From NCBI RefSeq assembly GCF_016881065.1, contig NZ_WXYN01000022.1, positions 186,001-250,000 on the forward strand: 64,000 nucleotides of DNA. Direction: 5' to 3'. Numbering within the stretch: position 1 is the first letter of the stretch; every line of letters starts with the position of its first letter. The notes under the pieces were generated by a model that saw only the letters and a list, made by a program, of their open reading frames with translations, was not told the origin of the DNA and searched no databases. Of this stretch, positions 27,126 through 35,899 are shown piece by piece. The DNA comes from Planococcus soli (GTDB taxonomy: Bacteria; Bacillota; Bacilli; Bacillales_A; Planococcaceae). The position numbers were made by a program, and so were the translations under genes.

Positions 27126-28004
27126 ATGAATAAAGTAATGTCGAATAAGTTCTATATCGCTTTTTATATTGCACCTGCTCTTCTCCTGCTCCTAATCCTC
27201 GTTTTCATTCCCCTGGTCTTGTCCGGTTATTATGGCTTGATGGATTGGGATGGAATCGGAGAGAAAACCTTTATCGGTTTAGAAAATTACATCACTGGAA
27301 TTCAGGATAAGCTATTCTGGAACAGTGCGTTCCATTCGTTCTTACTGGCGATTTTTTCCACGTTAAGTTTGATCATTTATTTGACTGTTTCTTTTATATT
27401 GGCTTCCAAGATCAAAGGGGCAGATTTACTGCGTAAAATTTACTTGATCCCTATGCTGCTGTCTTCAGTCGCAATTGCCCAATTGTGGGTAAAGATCTAC
27501 AACCCATCAAACGGCATCCTGAATGTCTTCCTGATGAGCATCGGCGTGGAAAATCCACCGCTGTGGTTGGCAAATCCTTCTATTGTGCTGTTTGCCATTT
27601 TCGTTCCGATTTTGTGGCAATATGCCGGCTTCTACATCCTGATCTATTATGCGGCCTTGAAAAACATTCCGGAATCGTTGATAGAGGCGGCCAGAATCGA
27701 CGGGGCTACGCCTTTTCAGATTGCGACACGCATCAAACTGCCGTTGATCAAAGAAGTGGTCAGCGTAACGATTGTCCTGGCAATAGTGGGTTCTCTTAAG
27801 TATTTCGATTTGATTTATGTAATGACTGCCGGCGGACCGAATGGCGCCAGTGAAGTTATGGCTTCCTATATGTACAAACTCGCATTTTCCAACTACAACT
27901 TCGGCTACGGCAGTGCCATTGGCTTCCTGCTGTTGATCATCACCTTGATTGTTACGTTTATCGTACGGAAACTGACAGAGACAAAAGATAAACTCGAATA
28001 TTAA
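27126..28004 (+). CDS. Sugar ABC transporter permease, MalF-type
   Basis: A membrane protein of about 292 residues with six helices and the EAA loop EAARIDGATPFQIATRI. It forms the channel with the next gene. I place the start at ATG 27126 because the only Shine-Dalgarno-like stretch (GGGGTTGA) lies just before it; ATG 27111 would add five residues. It is separated by 13 bp from the second permease gene. Confidence 0.88.
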   Translation: MNKVMSNKFYIAFYIAPALLLLLILVFIPLVLSGYYGLMDWDGIGEKTFIGLENYITGIQDKLFWNSAFHSFLLAIFSTLSLIIYLTVSFILASKIKGADLLRKIYLIPMLLSSVAIAQLWVKIYNPSNGILNVFLMSIGVENPPLWLANPSIVLFAIFVPILWQYAGFYILIYYAALKNIPESLIEAARIDGATPFQIATRIKLPLIKEVVSVTIVLAIVGSLKYFDLIYVMTAGGPNGASEVMASYMYKLAFSNYNFGYGSAIGFLLLIITLIVTFIVRKLTETKDKLEY

Positions 28005-28017
28005 AGGAGGCACGAAA

Positions 28018-28839
28018 ATGGGCCGCATTGGTTACTTTTTTCTTTATCTGGCGCTGATAGTTGTTGGGTTGTTTCAGATCTTGCCGCTGGTCTGGCTCTT
28101 CCTATTCTCTTTAAAAGACAATAACGAAATTTTTGCGGGTTCTCCGTTTGCTTTGCCATCAGAACTCCGATGGGAGAATTATGAAAAAGTCTGGAATGGC
28201 GGTATTGGAACATACTTTTTCAATAGTGTCTGGATCACCGTCCTTTCCATCATTTTGACAGTCCTTTTTGCGAGTATGGCGGCTTTCGCCATCACTAGAC
28301 TAAAATGGAAATTGAGTGGCTTGGTGCTGGGCTTGTTTATGGTCGGTTTGATGATTCCGATTCACTCGGCATTGATCCCGCTGTACAGCATGTTCTTGAG
28401 CGTCAACTTGATCGACAATCCAATTTCAATAGTCATTACCTATACCGCTTATAATTTGCCCATAACATTGATGATTTTGCTCGGCTTCTACTATACTTTG
28501 CCTCATGAAATCGAGGAAGCTGCTGTGATTGATGGCTGTTCTATCCATCGCATGTTCTTCCAGATTATCTTGCCGATGACGACACCAATTTTAGCCACTA
28601 CTATTGTTATCAACATGATCTATAATTGGAATGAATTTGTTTTTGTCAACACCTTCATCAGTTCGGAAGGCTACAAAACATTGACAGTCGGCATTCAAAA
28701 CTTTATCGGCCAATACATGACGGATTGGGGGGCGATTGGTGCAACACTGGTCATCAGCGTTCTGCCAATCATTATCGCCTTTATCTTCTTCAGCAATAAA
28801 GTAGTTGAAGGAATTTCATCAAGTGCCGTAAAAGGATAA
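28018..28839 (+). CDS. Sugar ABC transporter permease, MalG-type
   Basis: A 273-residue inner-membrane permease with six helices and the EAA loop EEAAVIDGCSIHRMF. AAAGGAGG precedes the ATG. It is the last gene of the importer operon and ends at a hairpin that also covers the 3' end of the convergent DUF624 gene. The ATPase must be encoded elsewhere. Confidence 0.9.
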   Translation: MGRIGYFFLYLALIVVGLFQILPLVWLFLFSLKDNNEIFAGSPFALPSELRWENYEKVWNGGIGTYFFNSVWITVLSIILTVLFASMAAFAITRLKWKLSGLVLGLFMVGLMIPIHSALIPLYSMFLSVNLIDNPISIVITYTAYNLPITLMILLGFYYTLPHEIEEAAVIDGCSIHRMFFQIILPMTTPILATTIVINMIYNWNEFVFVNTFISSEGYKTLTVGIQNFIGQYMTDWGAIGATLVISVLPIIIAFIFFSNKVVEGISSSAVKG

Positions 28840-28841
28840 AC

Positions 28842-28892
28842 AAAAAAGCTTCACACATTAAGGGAGAGATTCCCTTTGGTGTGAAGCTTTTT
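28842..28892. terminator. Bidirectional terminator overlapping a coding end
   Basis: AAAAAAGCTTCACAC pairs with GTGTGAAGCTTTTT; an inner AAGGGA/TCCCTT stem extends it. The last codons of the minus-strand DUF624 gene (stop at 28858) lie inside it. Confidence 0.8.
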
Positions 28893-29493
28893 CATGGGTT
28901 TTATTAAAAGCATGCATCGCCATCCACATGGTGATAAAAGCATACAGGCTGCCGCCGAATATAAACGCCAGGGCTGGGAGAAGTGTCATGATAAAGAACA
29001 GCGAAACCAGACAAAGAACAATAACGGCAGTTGATGCTGGATTGACCAGCATGAGAAACAATGCGTTTTTGATGACATGCGGTATTTTAATATCGTAATG
29101 CACAAAGACCGGAAACAGGTAAAACAAGAAAAACGTAAAAATCAGCATAAACGCAAACAAGGGAATATAGGTCCAGTTCAGTTGCTGATCGGGGCTTGAC
29201 TGGATATAGAAAATATCCAGCACAATAAGCAAAAGAAGAACAGAAACGGCAATACCGAGAATGTTGCTTTTTACGAAATCTTTCTTATAGAAGGACCAAA
29301 ATGTTTGAAATAGAGGAAGATCTGTATTTCCTTTCAGCCATTCCCGGCATACGGCAAACATCGAAGTAGTGGCCGGATAAAATCCAAAGAGAACGCCTCC
29401 AAGCAATGAAAATAGTACCCAAAGAAAGTTAAGATAGGCCAATCGTGTAATCCATTCCAGCGCAACATAAATAGAGTTGCTAGCAGTGTTCAT
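28858..29493 (-). CDS. DUF624 (YesL-like) membrane protein
   Basis: A 211-residue protein with about five hydrophobic segments. LEWITRLAYLNFLWVLFSLLGG near the N-terminus and TTSMFAVCREWLKG are the family signature. It is a paralogue of the protein at 7234. Here the gene is on the strand opposite the importer and divergent from xylA. Its final codons sit in the shared terminator. The role is unknown; the repeated pairing with ATPase-less sugar importers suggests a link to their function or control. Confidence 0.78.
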   Translation of the reverse strand: MNTASNSIYVALEWITRLAYLNFLWVLFSLLGGVLFGFYPATTSMFAVCREWLKGNTDLPLFQTFWSFYKKDFVKSNILGIAVSVLLLLIVLDIFYIQSSPDQQLNWTYIPLFAFMLIFTFFLFYLFPVFVHYDIKIPHVIKNALFLMLVNPASTAVIVLCLVSLFFIMTLLPALAFIFGGSLYAFITMWMAMHAFNKTHEKASHQRESLP

Positions 29494-29575
29494 TGATAAT
29501 CGCCTCGATCCTATATTTCAGTAATCTGTAAAATCATACCTTACTGGATAGAAAAATTCATTCATCTGATTATAA

Positions 29576-29600
29576 ATACTTTGTTTAACCAATAGACAAA
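29576..29600 (+). promoter_or_regulatory. XylR-type operator, site C (xylA)
   Basis: The minus strand matches site B at about 20 of 25 bases (core TCTAnTGGnTAAACAAAG). Its right end overlaps the -35 box of the xylA promoter. Confidence 0.7.
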
Positions 29601-29621
29601 CTAATTATAACTTGCTATAAT
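29593..29621 (+). promoter_or_regulatory. xylA promoter
   Basis: TAGACA (29593-29598) and the perfect TATAAT (29616-29621) are 17 bp apart. The -35 box is in operator C. Confidence 0.72.
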
Positions 29622-29645
29622 CCTTAATGAAAGCCTTTTCATCAA

Positions 29646-29665
29646 TTAGTCTAAATATTGGTACA
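29646..29665 (+). promoter_or_regulatory. Possible partial XylR site D
   Basis: TTAGTCTA followed by TTGGTA repeats the operator half-sites with four extra bases between them. It is about 20 bp downstream of the predicted transcription start. It could be a weak auxiliary site. Confidence 0.35.
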
Positions 29666-29702
29666 TATGATTGGAACTAAAATTACATTGGAGGTATGGA
29701 AC

Positions 29703-31025
29703 ATGGCGCATTTCACAGGTATTGAAAAGATAAAATTTGAAGGAGCATCTTCAAAAAATCCATTCGCTTTTAAATTCTATAACCCTGAAGAGAAAATTAA
29801 TGGTAAAACGATGGAGGAAACATTGCGGTACGCAGTGTCCTATTGGCATACATTCACGATGGACGGTTCAGATCCGTTCGGTGCAGGAAGCATGGTTCGG
29901 ACATGGGATCATTTAAAAGGAATGGACTTAGCCAAAGCGCGGGTTGAGGCATCTTTCGAGTTTTATGAAAAAATGGATGTGCCATTTTTCTGTTTCCATG
30001 ATGTTGATATTGCGCCTGAGGGCAGCAACTTACGTGAGTCCAACAAGAACTTGGATGAAATCGTTGGAATGATCAAGGAATACATGAAAGACAGCAAAGC
30101 AAAATTGCTTTGGAATACAGCCAATAACTTTACGCATCCGCGTTTTGTCCATGGCGCGGCAACTTCAAGCCATGCAGACGTTTTTGCTTATTCAGCAGCA
30201 AAAGTGAAAAAGGGGCTTGAAATTGGCAAAGAACTCGGTGCTGAAAACTATGTATTCTGGGGTGGCCGCGAAGGCTACGAAACTCTATTAAATACAGACA
30301 TGAAGCTGGAACTGGATAACTTAGGCCGCTTTTATCATATGGCAGCTGACTACGCGAAGGAAATCGGGTTTGACGCACAATTCCTGATCGAACCAAAGCC
30401 AAAAGAGCCTTCTACGCATCAATACGATTACGACGTAGCAACAGCACATGCATTTTTGCAAAGCTACAAGCTGGATGATAAATTTAAATTTAATATCGAA
30501 GCAAACCACGCCACACTGGCTGGCCATACCTTCGAACATGAGCTTCATTATGCTCGCATCAACAACATGCTCGGTTCGGTTGATGCCAACCAGGGAGATC
30601 CGCTATTGGGCTGGGATACCGATGAATTTCCAACTGATCTTTGGTCTACAACATTGGCAATGTACGAAATTCTTCAAAACGGCGGGCTTGGCCGCGGCGG
30701 TTTGAACTTTGATGCAAAAGTAAGAAGAGGATCATTCGAGCAAGCTGATTTGTTCCATGCACATATCGCAGGAATGGACGCTTTCGCTGTCGGCTTGAAA
30801 GTGGCTCAACAGCTGATCGACGATAAAGTTCTTGAAAATGTAGTAAGCAAGCGCTACGAAACCTATACAAACGGCATCGGATTGGATATCGTCAATGGCA
30901 ATACAGACTTCCACCAACTCGAAGACTACGCGTTCGGCATTACCGACATTAAGCAACAATCTGGGCGTCTTGAGCAAATCAAAGCAACCATCAACCAATA
31001 CTTGCTGCAAGCTTTCGCTAAATAA
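29703..31025 (+). CDS. xylA: Xylose isomerase
   Basis: A 440-residue class II xylose isomerase. The active-site His lies in [12 protein letters not shown], and the metal ligands are in [23 protein letters not shown] and [17 protein letters not shown]. It converts D-xylose to D-xylulose in the cytoplasm. I place the start at ATG 29703 behind TTGGAGGTATGGAAC; a longer frame upstream would extend into the leader. It is followed 30 bp later by xylulokinase. Operators C and D control it. Confidence 0.96.
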   Translation: MAHFTGIEKIKFEGASSKNPFAFKFYNPEEKINGKTMEETLRYAVSYWHTFTMDGSDPFGAGSMVRTWDHLKGMDLAKARVEASFEFYEKMDVPFFCFHDVDIAPEGSNLRESNKNLDEIVGMIKEYMKDSKAKLLWNTANNFTHPRFVHGAATSSHADVFAYSAAKVKKGLEIGKELGAENYVFWGGREGYETLLNTDMKLELDNLGRFYHMAADYAKEIGFDAQFLIEPKPKEPSTHQYDYDVATAHAFLQSYKLDDKFKFNIEANHATLAGHTFEHELHYARINNMLGSVDANQGDPLLGWDTDEFPTDLWSTTLAMYEILQNGGLGRGGLNFDAKVRRGSFEQADLFHAHIAGMDAFAVGLKVAQQLIDDKVLENVVSKRYETYTNGIGLDIVNGNTDFHQLEDYAFGITDIKQQSGRLEQIKATINQYLLQAFAK

Positions 31026-31055
31026 GAAATTTTTCAGGCTGGGAGAGCTGACTTT

Positions 31056-32555
31056 ATGAAATATGTAATTGGCGTCGACTTGGGAACAAGTGCTGTAAAA
31101 ATCCTATTAGTGGATCAGCAAGGAAATGTTGCCAAAAGCATTTCAAAATCATATCCATTGATTCATGAAAAAAATGGCTACAGCGAGCAAGATCCACAGC
31201 ATTGGGTAGAGCAGACAGCCGCTGGTTTAAAGGAATTGTTAAGTGCTTTCGATGTAAATGAAGAAGATATTGAAGGCATCAGCTTTTCAGGGCAGATGCA
31301 TGGACTGGTTTTGCTGGACAGCGATAACAAAGTATTGCGTCCCGCTATTCTGTGGAATGACACTCGGACAACAGCCCAATGCCAACAGATTTATGATGTG
31401 ATCGGAAAGGAACGCCTGCTGGAGATCACAAAAAATCCGGCATTGGAAGGTTTCACATTGCCGAAAATTCTCTGGGTTCAAAAAAATGAGCCTGAGCTTT
31501 TTGGGAAGGTGAAATCCTTTGTGCTGCCGAAAGACTATTTGCGCTATAAGATGACCGGCAAGCGGGAAATGGAGTTTTCAGATGCAGCGGGAACATTGTT
31601 GTTGGACGTCTCAAGCAAACAATGGAGCCGGGAAATCTGCGATTTATTGGAACTTGATGTTAATATGTGCCCTCCATTAGTAGACTCACACGATGAAGTA
31701 GGTACTGTTACAAAAGAATTTGCTGAAGTTTCAGGGCTTGCCCCCTCGACCCGTGTTTTTGCAGGCGGTGCAGATAATGCTTGTGGAGCTATCGGTGCAG
31801 GAATTTTAGAAGAAGGCAAAACTTTGTGCAGCATCGGAACGTCAGGTGTCGTGTTATCTTATGAGGCTAGAGGAGATAAGGACTTTGATGGCAAGGTTCA
31901 TTATTTCAACCACGCAGCACCCGGTGCCTTTTACACAATGGGGGTAACTTTAGCAGCAGGCTACAGCTTGTCCTGGTTTAAAGAGGCCTTTGCTCCGGAA
32001 GCATCATTCGATGAACTGTTGGCCGATATTCATAGTGTGCCTGCTGGATCGAATGGATTGGTGTTTACACCTTATGTTGTTGGGGAAAGAACACCACATG
32101 CAGATGCTGCGATTCGCGGCAGTTTTATCGGCATGGACGGCTCACATCGCCGGAAAGATTTTGCGCGTGCAGTTCTGGAAGGAATCACGTTTTCTTTAAA
32201 CGAATCAATCTCAATTTTCCGGGAAAGCGGCAAAACGATCGATACGATTGTATCCATCGGCGGCGGCGCACAAAATGAAGAATGGCTTCAAATGCAGGCA
32301 GATATTTTTGATGCCAAAATCATCCGTCTCACAAGTGAGCAGGGACCGGGTATGGGAGCAGCAATGCTGGCAGCTTTCGGCTGCTCTTGGTTCCAAACAC
32401 TGCAAGAATGCGCAGATGCATTTTTGCAGGAAGAACAGCACTATTTACCGATAAAAGAAAACGTGCAGACGTACAGAAAGCTGTTTCCAATCTATCAAGA
32501 AGTTTACGGGAAAACCAAAGATTTGAATATCAGGCTTTTGGAATTCCGCAAGTAG
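31056..32555 (+). CDS. xylB: Xylulokinase
   Basis: A 499-residue FGGY-family kinase. The N-terminal ATP/sugar motif is GVDLGTSAVK, the sugar contact is FSGQMHGLV, and the catalytic Asp lies in AGGADNACGAIG near residue 233. It phosphorylates D-xylulose to xylulose 5-phosphate for the pentose phosphate pathway. CTGGGAGAGC precedes the ATG. It forms an operon with xylA and ends at a clear terminator. Confidence 0.95.
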   Translation: MKYVIGVDLGTSAVKILLVDQQGNVAKSISKSYPLIHEKNGYSEQDPQHWVEQTAAGLKELLSAFDVNEEDIEGISFSGQMHGLVLLDSDNKVLRPAILWNDTRTTAQCQQIYDVIGKERLLEITKNPALEGFTLPKILWVQKNEPELFGKVKSFVLPKDYLRYKMTGKREMEFSDAAGTLLLDVSSKQWSREICDLLELDVNMCPPLVDSHDEVGTVTKEFAEVSGLAPSTRVFAGGADNACGAIGAGILEEGKTLCSIGTSGVVLSYEARGDKDFDGKVHYFNHAAPGAFYTMGVTLAAGYSLSWFKEAFAPEASFDELLADIHSVPAGSNGLVFTPYVVGERTPHADAAIRGSFIGMDGSHRRKDFARAVLEGITFSLNESISIFRESGKTIDTIVSIGGGAQNEEWLQMQADIFDAKIIRLTSEQGPGMGAAMLAAFGCSWFQTLQECADAFLQEEQHYLPIKENVQTYRKLFPIYQEVYGKTKDLNIRLLEFRK

Positions 32556-32566
32556 TCGACTCCATA

Positions 32567-32595
32567 AAACCTCAACTAAATAGTTGAGGTTTTTT
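32567..32595 (+). terminator. Terminator of xylAB
   Basis: AAAACCTCAACTA pairs with TAGTTGAGGTTTT, followed by a T-run. Confidence 0.85.
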
Positions 32596-32634
32596 CTGTA
32601 AAGAAAACCAAATTTAACAAAGAGGTGAGCAATA

Positions 32635-33618
32635 ATGAATTATCGTCAACTTGGCAATACAGAGATGAAAATAAGCGAATTGAGCTTTGGCACTTGGGCA
32701 ATCGGCGGTTCTTGGGGCAACACCAACGATGAACAATCACTGAAAGCATTGGAATACGCCATGGACAATGGGGTAAACTTTTTTGATACGGCAGATGTCT
32801 ACGGTGATGGGCACAGCGAAGAACTATTGGGCAAAGCGACAAAAGGAAAGCACGACAAAATCCATATCGCCACCAAGTTTTGCCGGGCAGGAGATATTCA
32901 CGACCCGCAAACCTACTCAATGGAACAGGTTTCAAACTATGCCGAAGCAAGCCTGAAGCGTCTTGGACGTGAGCAAATTGACTTATATCAGATTCACTGT
33001 CCGCCAATGGAAATTCTGAAAGACGGCAGTGTTTTCGAAGTACTGGATAAACTGAAAGAACAAGGGAAGATCCGTTCTTACGGCGTCAGTGTGGAAACAG
33101 TAGAGGAAGGGCTCCTATGCCTTGAAAATCCGAATGTCAGCAGTCTGCAGGTGATTTTCAACTTATTCCGCCAAAAACCGCTGGAAGAGCTCCTTCCGAA
33201 AGCATTGGAGAAGAATGTCGGAATACTTGCCCGTGTGCCGCTGGCAAGTGGATTATTAACCGGCAAATTCAAAGTGGATTCGCAATTCGAGTCAGACGAC
33301 CACCGGAACTTTAACCGTGACGGGGAGGCATTCAATGTCGGAGAAACGTTTGCAGGGGTAGAGTTTTCAAAAGGTGTGGAATTAAGCGATCAGCTTGCAT
33401 GGATTGCAGATGGACGGGGCAATCGTACACAAGCCGCCTTAAAATGGATCTTGCAGCAGGAAGCCATCACTTCGGTAATTCCGGGATTCCGAAATGTTTC
33501 GCAGGCAGAAGACAACTTGAAGGCGCTTGATGCAAAGGATTTTTCGCCTGAAGAGTTGGATCAATTGGCGAAATTCTATAAAGGGAAAGTGCATCCGGAA
33601 ATAAGAGGCGTTTATTAA
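32635..33618 (+). CDS. Aldo/keto reductase
   Basis: A 327-residue (alpha/beta)8 NAD(P)H oxidoreductase. The catalytic Asp and Tyr are in FFDTADVYGDGHSE near residues 49-55, the Lys is in HIATKFCR, and the His is in YQIHCPP. It reduces aldehydes or sugars. Its position just after xylAB suggests sugar or sugar-derived aldehyde metabolism, but the xylAB terminator intervenes, so co-regulation is not certain. AAAGAGGTGAGC precedes the ATG. Confidence 0.87.
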   Translation: MNYRQLGNTEMKISELSFGTWAIGGSWGNTNDEQSLKALEYAMDNGVNFFDTADVYGDGHSEELLGKATKGKHDKIHIATKFCRAGDIHDPQTYSMEQVSNYAEASLKRLGREQIDLYQIHCPPMEILKDGSVFEVLDKLKEQGKIRSYGVSVETVEEGLLCLENPNVSSLQVIFNLFRQKPLEELLPKALEKNVGILARVPLASGLLTGKFKVDSQFESDDHRNFNRDGEAFNVGETFAGVEFSKGVELSDQLAWIADGRGNRTQAALKWILQQEAITSVIPGFRNVSQAEDNLKALDAKDFSPEELDQLAKFYKGKVHPEIRGVY

Positions 33619-33700
33619 AAAGAGTCTTACCGCTAAAAGGCAGCAATGCTTTCTTAGCGGTTTGTTTGATACTCGAAGATTTCAAAAAGGGGAGAACAGG

Positions 33701-34702
33701 ATGCAAAAAATTCGTTGGGGTGTTTTGAGTACAGCACATATTGGCAGAACACAAGTAATTCCAGCAATTCGGCGCGCTGACAATGCTGAAATCTTGGCGA
33801 TAGCCAGCCGAACCAGCAAAGTGCATGCCGCAGCTCAAGAATTAAATATACCAAGAGCTTATGAAAGTTATGAAGAACTGCTGGACGATCCGGAAATTGA
33901 TGCAGTCTATATCCCGCTTCCGAATCATTTGCATAAAGAATGGGTGATTCGTTCGGCACAAAAAGGCAAACACATCCTTTGCGAGAAACCCTTTGCCCTA
34001 AGCGAAGCCGAAACAGAAGAAATGATTGCAGCCTGCCTTGAACATGGCGTTAAATTCATGGAGGCATTTATGTATCAATTGCACCCGCAGCATGCACGTG
34101 TAAAAGAAATTGTCGCTTCAGGCGAAATTGGTGAAATCAAGTTGGTGAAATCGAGCCATTCGTTTTATTTGCAGAATCGCTCAAGCGATATCCGAATGGA
34201 TCAGGCAATGGGCGGTGGGAGCATCTATGATGTTGGATGCTATGCCATACAAGCAATCCGCTATCTGACAGATGCCGAGCCGGTGGAAGTCGTAGCGCAA
34301 GGGGAGATCGATCCGGTTACAGGAATCGATCTGACTGGAATCGTCCACATGAAGATGAGCAATGGAGTCCATGCCTTGTTCGACTGCAGCTTCGAGATGA
34401 TCAGCAGAAATGAATACGAGCTGGTCGGCACTGAGGGAACGATTAAAGTGCCCTTTGCCTTCCGTCCGGATATTAATGACAATACAGGGATTATCCTTGT
34501 TCAAAAAGAACGGGAAGTACGAGAAGAAAAAGTGCAAGGGGATATTTACCGGCTGGAAATCGAGAATTTTTCCAATGCGATTTTGCTGGATTCATCACCG
34601 GCCATTACAGCCGACGCCACAATCAAGAATATGCGGGTAATTGACGCTTGCTACGAATCGTTGAGAACTGGCCTGAAGATCGATGTAGAGACGAAAAACT
34701 AG
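33701..34702 (+). CDS. Gfo/Idh/MocA family oxidoreductase
   Basis: A 333-residue dehydrogenase with an N-terminal Rossmann domain (WGVLSTAHIGRTQ) and the family motif CEKPFALSEAE near residue 92, then a C-terminal sandwich domain with MGGGSIYDVGCY. Members oxidise sugars, inositol or dihydrodiols with NAD(P). Similar proteins act as NADP-dependent xylose dehydrogenases, which would suit this cluster, but that is inference. The start ATG 33701 follows AAAGGGGAGAACAGG; the 13 extra upstream codons are unlikely. A terminator follows. Confidence 0.85.
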   Translation: MQKIRWGVLSTAHIGRTQVIPAIRRADNAEILAIASRTSKVHAAAQELNIPRAYESYEELLDDPEIDAVYIPLPNHLHKEWVIRSAQKGKHILCEKPFALSEAETEEMIAACLEHGVKFMEAFMYQLHPQHARVKEIVASGEIGEIKLVKSSHSFYLQNRSSDIRMDQAMGGGSIYDVGCYAIQAIRYLTDAEPVEVVAQGEIDPVTGIDLTGIVHMKMSNGVHALFDCSFEMISRNEYELVGTEGTIKVPFAFRPDINDNTGIILVQKEREVREEKVQGDIYRLEIENFSNAILLDSSPAITADATIKNMRVIDACYESLRTGLKIDVETKN

Positions 34703-34718
34703 TCATTATAAAAAACAT

Positions 34719-34757
34719 TAAAACAGTTGCAGGCTGTCAGAAGCCTGCAACTGTTTT
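34719..34757. terminator. Terminator after the Gfo/Idh/MocA gene
   Basis: AAAACAGTTGCAGGCT pairs with AGCCTGCAACTGTTTT around a 4-5 nt loop. It can serve both convergent genes. Confidence 0.85.
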
Positions 34758-34836
34758 AGTGATTCTTATGCTTTTTGAGGAAGCTGAAAAATGTGTGAAC
34801 TTATTTTTGATGCAGATCAGTTTAGGTATACAAAAT

Positions 34837-35757
34837 TTAAGGAACATAGAGTTCGCCTTGTCCGATGACAATCGCAGTGCCGCCAATTTTAACTTCTTCG
34901 TATTTTTGTTTTTTCTTGGTAATGGAGATATCGATAAAACTGGGTCTGCCCATTTCAATGCCTTGTTCACTGAGGATGGAATAGCTTCCATCTTCGCGGT
35001 TTTTGATGACACCATGCTCAACAAGGAATGCCCCAAGAGGACCACCGGCAGCGCCGGTTGCCGGATCTTCCGGTATGCCCATGGCAGGGGCGAACATTCG
35101 GCAGTGTACAGTGGATTCTTCGTGTTCTGTTTCTGTTGTAAAGGCAAAAATATGCTGGCGGTCGCGATCGCCGCTGAAATGGCGTTCCCAGACATCCATG
35201 CGAAAATTTATTTCTCTCATAGCGGCCAGGGAGCGGAGAGGGACAAACAGGAAGGGCAGGCCGGATGAGACCGTTTGAATAGGAAAGCGGGTATCCAGTT
35301 CACTTTTCGGCAACGACAGTAAATCAGCAACAAGTGCTTGCCCTGTCAGTGTTTCACCAAAAATAGGCAAAGGCTGGATCATTTCAACTTTGCTGATTTT
35401 TTCTCCGTCTTTATAGACAGTTACAGCGATGTCTCCCAAACCCTCCTCGATGGTCCATTTGGTCAGTTTGTCCTGAGAAGGAAGCATTTTTAGATAAGCC
35501 ATGACGAAAGCTGTTCCAATCGTGGGATGGCCGGCAATCGGCAATTCCACCTGTGGGGTGAAAATCCGGAGACTGATTTGATTTTGCTGTCTCTTGGGAG
35601 GACAGATGAATGCTGTTTCCGATAAGTTCAGTTCGTTGGCAATCTGCTGCATTGTTTTCGAATCCAATCCTGAACCGTCATGAAATACGGCCAGCGGATT
35701 GCCGCCAAAAGATTGAGTAGTGAAAACGTCGACTAATGTATACTTCAAAGTTTGCAT
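34837..35757 (-). CDS. PhzF family isomerase/epimerase-like protein
   Basis: A 306-residue protein of the PhzF family. The N-terminal half has VDVFTTQSFGGNPLAV and LNLSETAFI, with the probable catalytic Glu; the C-terminal half has GIPEDPATGAAGGPLGAF. The fold is shared with diaminopimelate epimerase. True PhzF acts in phenazine synthesis, but no phenazine genes are nearby, so the substrate is unknown. I choose ATG 35757 behind AAGGAGG at 6 nt; TTG 35763 is the alternative. It is monocistronic. Confidence 0.85.
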   Translation of the reverse strand: MQTLKYTLVDVFTTQSFGGNPLAVFHDGSGLDSKTMQQIANELNLSETAFICPPKRQQNQISLRIFTPQVELPIAGHPTIGTAFVMAYLKMLPSQDKLTKWTIEEGLGDIAVTVYKDGEKISKVEMIQPLPIFGETLTGQALVADLLSLPKSELDTRFPIQTVSSGLPFLFVPLRSLAAMREINFRMDVWERHFSGDRDRQHIFAFTTETEHEESTVHCRMFAPAMGIPEDPATGAAGGPLGAFLVEHGVIKNREDGSYSILSEQGIEMGRPSFIDISITKKKQKYEEVKIGGTAIVIGQGELYVP

Positions 35758-35899
35758 AGACAACCTCCTTTTTTTGAATTGTAAGACTTTATAGTTTCTT
35801 TGTATCAGTTACCTGCAGAAAAGTCCAACACCTTTAATTGCAATCGAGCCAATTTGAGAATAAAGTAAGATGAAGGTGAAACAGAAAAGAGGGAAGCGC

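Noticed and set aside
34837-35757. Phenazine biosynthesis
   Set aside because: PhzF-like proteins are widespread without phenazine pathways and no other phz gene is present.
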